Shown here piece after piece: positions 62,150 through 64,000 of a stretch of DNA of 64,000 nt; the stretch's first letter is position 1; every line of letters starts with the position of its first letter. The stretch is from assembly GCA_947498645.1 (NCBI GenBank), contig CANMKS010000001.1, positions 2,394,032 through 2,458,031 on the forward strand, in the 5' to 3' direction. Both the position numbers and the translations under genes were made by a program. The DNA is from an uncultured Paracoccaceae bacterium. Lineage in GTDB: Bacteria; Pseudomonadota; Alphaproteobacteria; Rhodobacterales; Rhodobacteraceae. A model generated the notes under the pieces. It did not search any database, was not told the DNA's origin, and saw only the letters and a list, made by a program, of their open reading frames with translations.

Positions 62150-63598
62150 ATGATCCGTGCATTCATCGTTGCGCTATGCCTGATCCTCGCGAGTGTGCAA
62201 CTGGCACTGGCGGACTTGCCTACAACCACTGCCGCCATGCGCGCCGAGATTGCACAGCGCGAGGCGGTGCTTGATGCGCTTTATGGTCCCAAGGCGGTTG
62301 AGCAGACGCTGATTGATGCCTTTGATCGGGGCGGCGTCGGTTGGGCGTCAGGCCAATATGCCGACAGTTGGAGCGGGTGGATCTATCTCGACTGGGACAG
62401 TGTTGATGATTTCTATTGGCACGCGGACCGTGCGGTGCAGGACTGGGCTGGGAACTGGCAGCAAACAGGCCTGGATGAGGCCGAGGTCACAGCGATCCTA
62501 GAAACCGGCATGGCCGCATTTCGGCGCATGGATGCGCAGATCGGGCGCGTGTTTGATCTGCGCTTGGCTTTGACGGTACAAAGCGGCCGGATTGCGGACC
62601 GGGGGCATGCGGCGTCTTTGGCGGGGCAACGTGATCTTTATGACTATTACCGCGCCTTGGGGGACCGGGTCTATGACAACTGGCCTTATAAGCCAATCCG
62701 ATCCTACGGCGACATACGTGTGTTCCCGCCTGTGCCCCAAGACGGGCAGGCGGTGACCGATATGTCCGCATGGGCCATTGCCCGTGCAGAGGAGTTTGCG
62801 CAGGCGGCCATTGCCTCGGGTGATACAAATGATCTGCACCGCGCCATTCAAGAGGGCCGCAATGCACTGCTTTACTATGACGGGACACAGGCGGATGAGA
62901 TCCGCACAATCCTGACCTACATGGAAGATCGTGTGCGCTACGGAGAGCAGCCGCTGGACGCAATCTTTGATCAATTGACCGGGTTGCCGGACGGGCCACT
63001 GCGCGATGCCTTGCTGGGGCAGGCCGAGGACGGAATCATGGACCGGATGGGGCATCTGATCACGCTGATGGGGGCAGGGGCGCAGACCGAAGAGGAACAG
63101 CGCACCACAGTGACCCAAGCCCTTGGGCTGGCCCAGCAGTTGGTGATGTTGCGCGATGATCTGGATGATCCGATCAGCCTGCCATCCGGGGCAATCCGGG
63201 CCGTCAACGGTCTGCGCAGTTTTACCGCGCTGATGGATCTCGCGCGCGACGGTGATGCCGATGCGCAGCAGGTGGTGGGCATGGTCAATGATCTGGCGGG
63301 TACAACCTCTACAATTGTGTCACCCACAGCGCCCTTTGCTGTGCCTGCGGCCATGGTCGCCGCAGAACTGCAACAGGTGAAAGAGGCTTGGAGCCACGGC
63401 AGTGACGCGATGGCAGGTGTGCGTGATGCCATTGCCGGTGACCCAAACGGGGTGGCGCGGGCCGAGGCAGCGGGGCGACGCCTGCAAGCAGCATTGGACC
63501 CGCGCACGATCGGCAAGGCGATGTCGGTCGAGGGGCTGAAAGCCTCTGTTGCGAACATCCCGATCGTGCGCAGCATCGTGGGGTTCTTTACCGGTTAG
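62150..63598 (+). CDS. large exported alpha-helical protein of unknown function
   Basis: This 482-residue protein has a signal peptide cleaved after ALA near residue 21, so it is periplasmic or secreted. The mature part is almost wholly helical and rich in Ala, Asp and Gln (REAVLDALYGPKAVEQTL, EEFAQAAIASGDTNDLHRAIQEG). A Tyr/Trp-rich region lies near 65-110 (SGWIYLDWDSVDDFYWHAD). I see no cysteine pairs, metal motifs or known domain. An AGGAGAT site precedes the ATG. The adjoining gene is divergent xthA, with no obvious link. Confidence 0.78.
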   Translation: MIRAFIVALCLILASVQLALADLPTTTAAMRAEIAQREAVLDALYGPKAVEQTLIDAFDRGGVGWASGQYADSWSGWIYLDWDSVDDFYWHADRAVQDWAGNWQQTGLDEAEVTAILETGMAAFRRMDAQIGRVFDLRLALTVQSGRIADRGHAASLAGQRDLYDYYRALGDRVYDNWPYKPIRSYGDIRVFPPVPQDGQAVTDMSAWAIARAEEFAQAAIASGDTNDLHRAIQEGRNALLYYDGTQADEIRTILTYMEDRVRYGEQPLDAIFDQLTGLPDGPLRDALLGQAEDGIMDRMGHLITLMGAGAQTEEEQRTTVTQALGLAQQLVMLRDDLDDPISLPSGAIRAVNGLRSFTALMDLARDGDADAQQVVGMVNDLAGTTSTIVSPTAPFAVPAAMVAAELQQVKEAWSHGSDAMAGVRDAIAGDPNGVARAEAAGRRLQAALDPRTIGKAMSVEGLKASVANIPIVRSIVGFFTG

Positions 63599-63897
63599 CC
63601 ATGTGCATTTGACGTGCCGCGCTGAATGACATGGCATTCTGGGGCAACCGCTGCTGTATGCATCGCCCGACCTGGGGATACTGGCCGGAAGAGCGCAAAG
63701 GGCGGCGTGTCATGGTGAAGGGTGACCGGCCGATTTAGGGGGCTTGCCTGCACTTTTTGGGGCGAGCGATAAGACGTATCGCGTGAGGGGGCATTCTTCA
63801 AATCAGCTTGCCCGCATGTCGGGTGTGCGGGACGAAGCTGTCGTTGAATTCTAGATCGAGTATTCGCAAACGAGACAAGATACGGTATCCGAACTCC
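63599..63897. other. intergenic region with two short hairpins
   Basis: I see no convincing gene here. Two hairpins are present: GCGATA/TATCGC at 63766-63782 and CCCGCA/TGCGGG at 63811-63831. The second could end transcription of the secreted-protein gene. Beyond about 63835 the sequence becomes clearly richer in A and T. Confidence 0.5.
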
Positions 63898-64000
63898 ATG
63901 AAACTCGAACTTCTATACAATTTAGTCCAAAGTCTTTGGCCGGAAAAAATAGCCATCGATGATGCGATAGTTTTTAGTGAAATTTCAGGTCGGTTTCCCC
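63898..64000 (+). CDS. possible 5' end of an AT-rich gene (partial)
   Basis: An ATG at 63898 opens a frame that runs without a stop to the window edge (34 codons, beginning MKLELLYNLVQSLWPE). The base composition is AT-rich compared with the rest of the window. There is no strong ribosome site. It could be the start of an acquired gene, or chance. Confidence 0.35.
   Translation, partial: MKLELLYNLVQSLWPEKIAIDDAIVFSEISGRFP

Noticed and set aside
1..64000. CRISPR arrays, prophage or transposase genes
   Set aside because: I saw no regularly spaced repeats beyond the two-unit GTACATAC repeat, and no integrase, transposase or phage structural gene.

Overview
The window looks like a chromosomal segment of a marine Rhodobacteraceae (Roseobacter-group) alphaproteobacterium. 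The evidence is the high GC content, the C4-type 5-aminolevulinate synthase closely resembling Rhodobacter HemA, a single-cysteine DksA, leucyl/arginyl-transferase Bpt, an edd-eda pair, an FnrL-type box, and several small families typical of Rhodobacterales (DUF2927, DUF2852, the RSP_2648-type PIN protein). Most of it is housekeeping DNA with short operons. I see no prophage, integrase, insertion sequence or CRISPR array.

Layout. 1-10.2 kb: class I fructose-bisphosphate aldolase, a periplasmic protein, pgk, two cyclophilins, a DUF3179 protein, then a leftward operon (Rieske oxygenase, 69-residue protein, nucleoside hydrolase, SelO). 10.5-14.5 kb: a secreted EF-hand protein, ilvB-ilvN with a complete attenuator and leader peptide, and yghU. 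14.8-22.8 kb: a LysM/solute-binding hybrid, a two-component system divergent from a TRAP transporter with an oversized large permease. 22.9-31 kb: bpt, RDD protein, DUF2852 protein with paired operators, ybaK, glnE, and the Entner-Doudoroff genes edd-eda behind a LacI-type palindrome. 31-41 kb: lipoprotein, rRNA methyltransferase, PIN protein, M48 protease, an AT-rich orphan membrane protein, a VWA/MoxR pair split by about 3.3 kb, DUF2927 and GNAT. 41-49 kb: dksA, FAD monooxygenase, a secreted-protein gene broken by one stop codon, tgt, lon behind a heat-shock-like promoter and a small upstream ORF, HU, a phosphatase, tRNA-Val and two identical tRNA-Asp genes. 49.5-56.4 kb: MFS transporter, M20 peptidase, hemA with an FnrL box, a RodZ-like protein, ispG. 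56.6-64 kb: GST, a four-gene redox operon (EF-hand protein, cytochrome b561, DUF1772 protein, membrane-anchored flavin reductase) divergent from a MarR regulator, an RcnB-like protein, xthA, a secreted protein, and an AT-richer end.

How the genes fit together. Central carbon metabolism is represented by aldolase, pgk and edd-eda. The TRAP importer next to its own sensor/regulator pair is probably a controlled organic-acid uptake unit. The MarR-controlled redox operon is the best candidate for something undescribed: it holds Ca-binding, heme b and NAD(P)H-flavin modules, the parts that are fused in NOX5-type oxidases. The best supported regulatory finding is the ilvBN attenuator, whose leader peptide reads Val-Val-Leu-Ile-Val.
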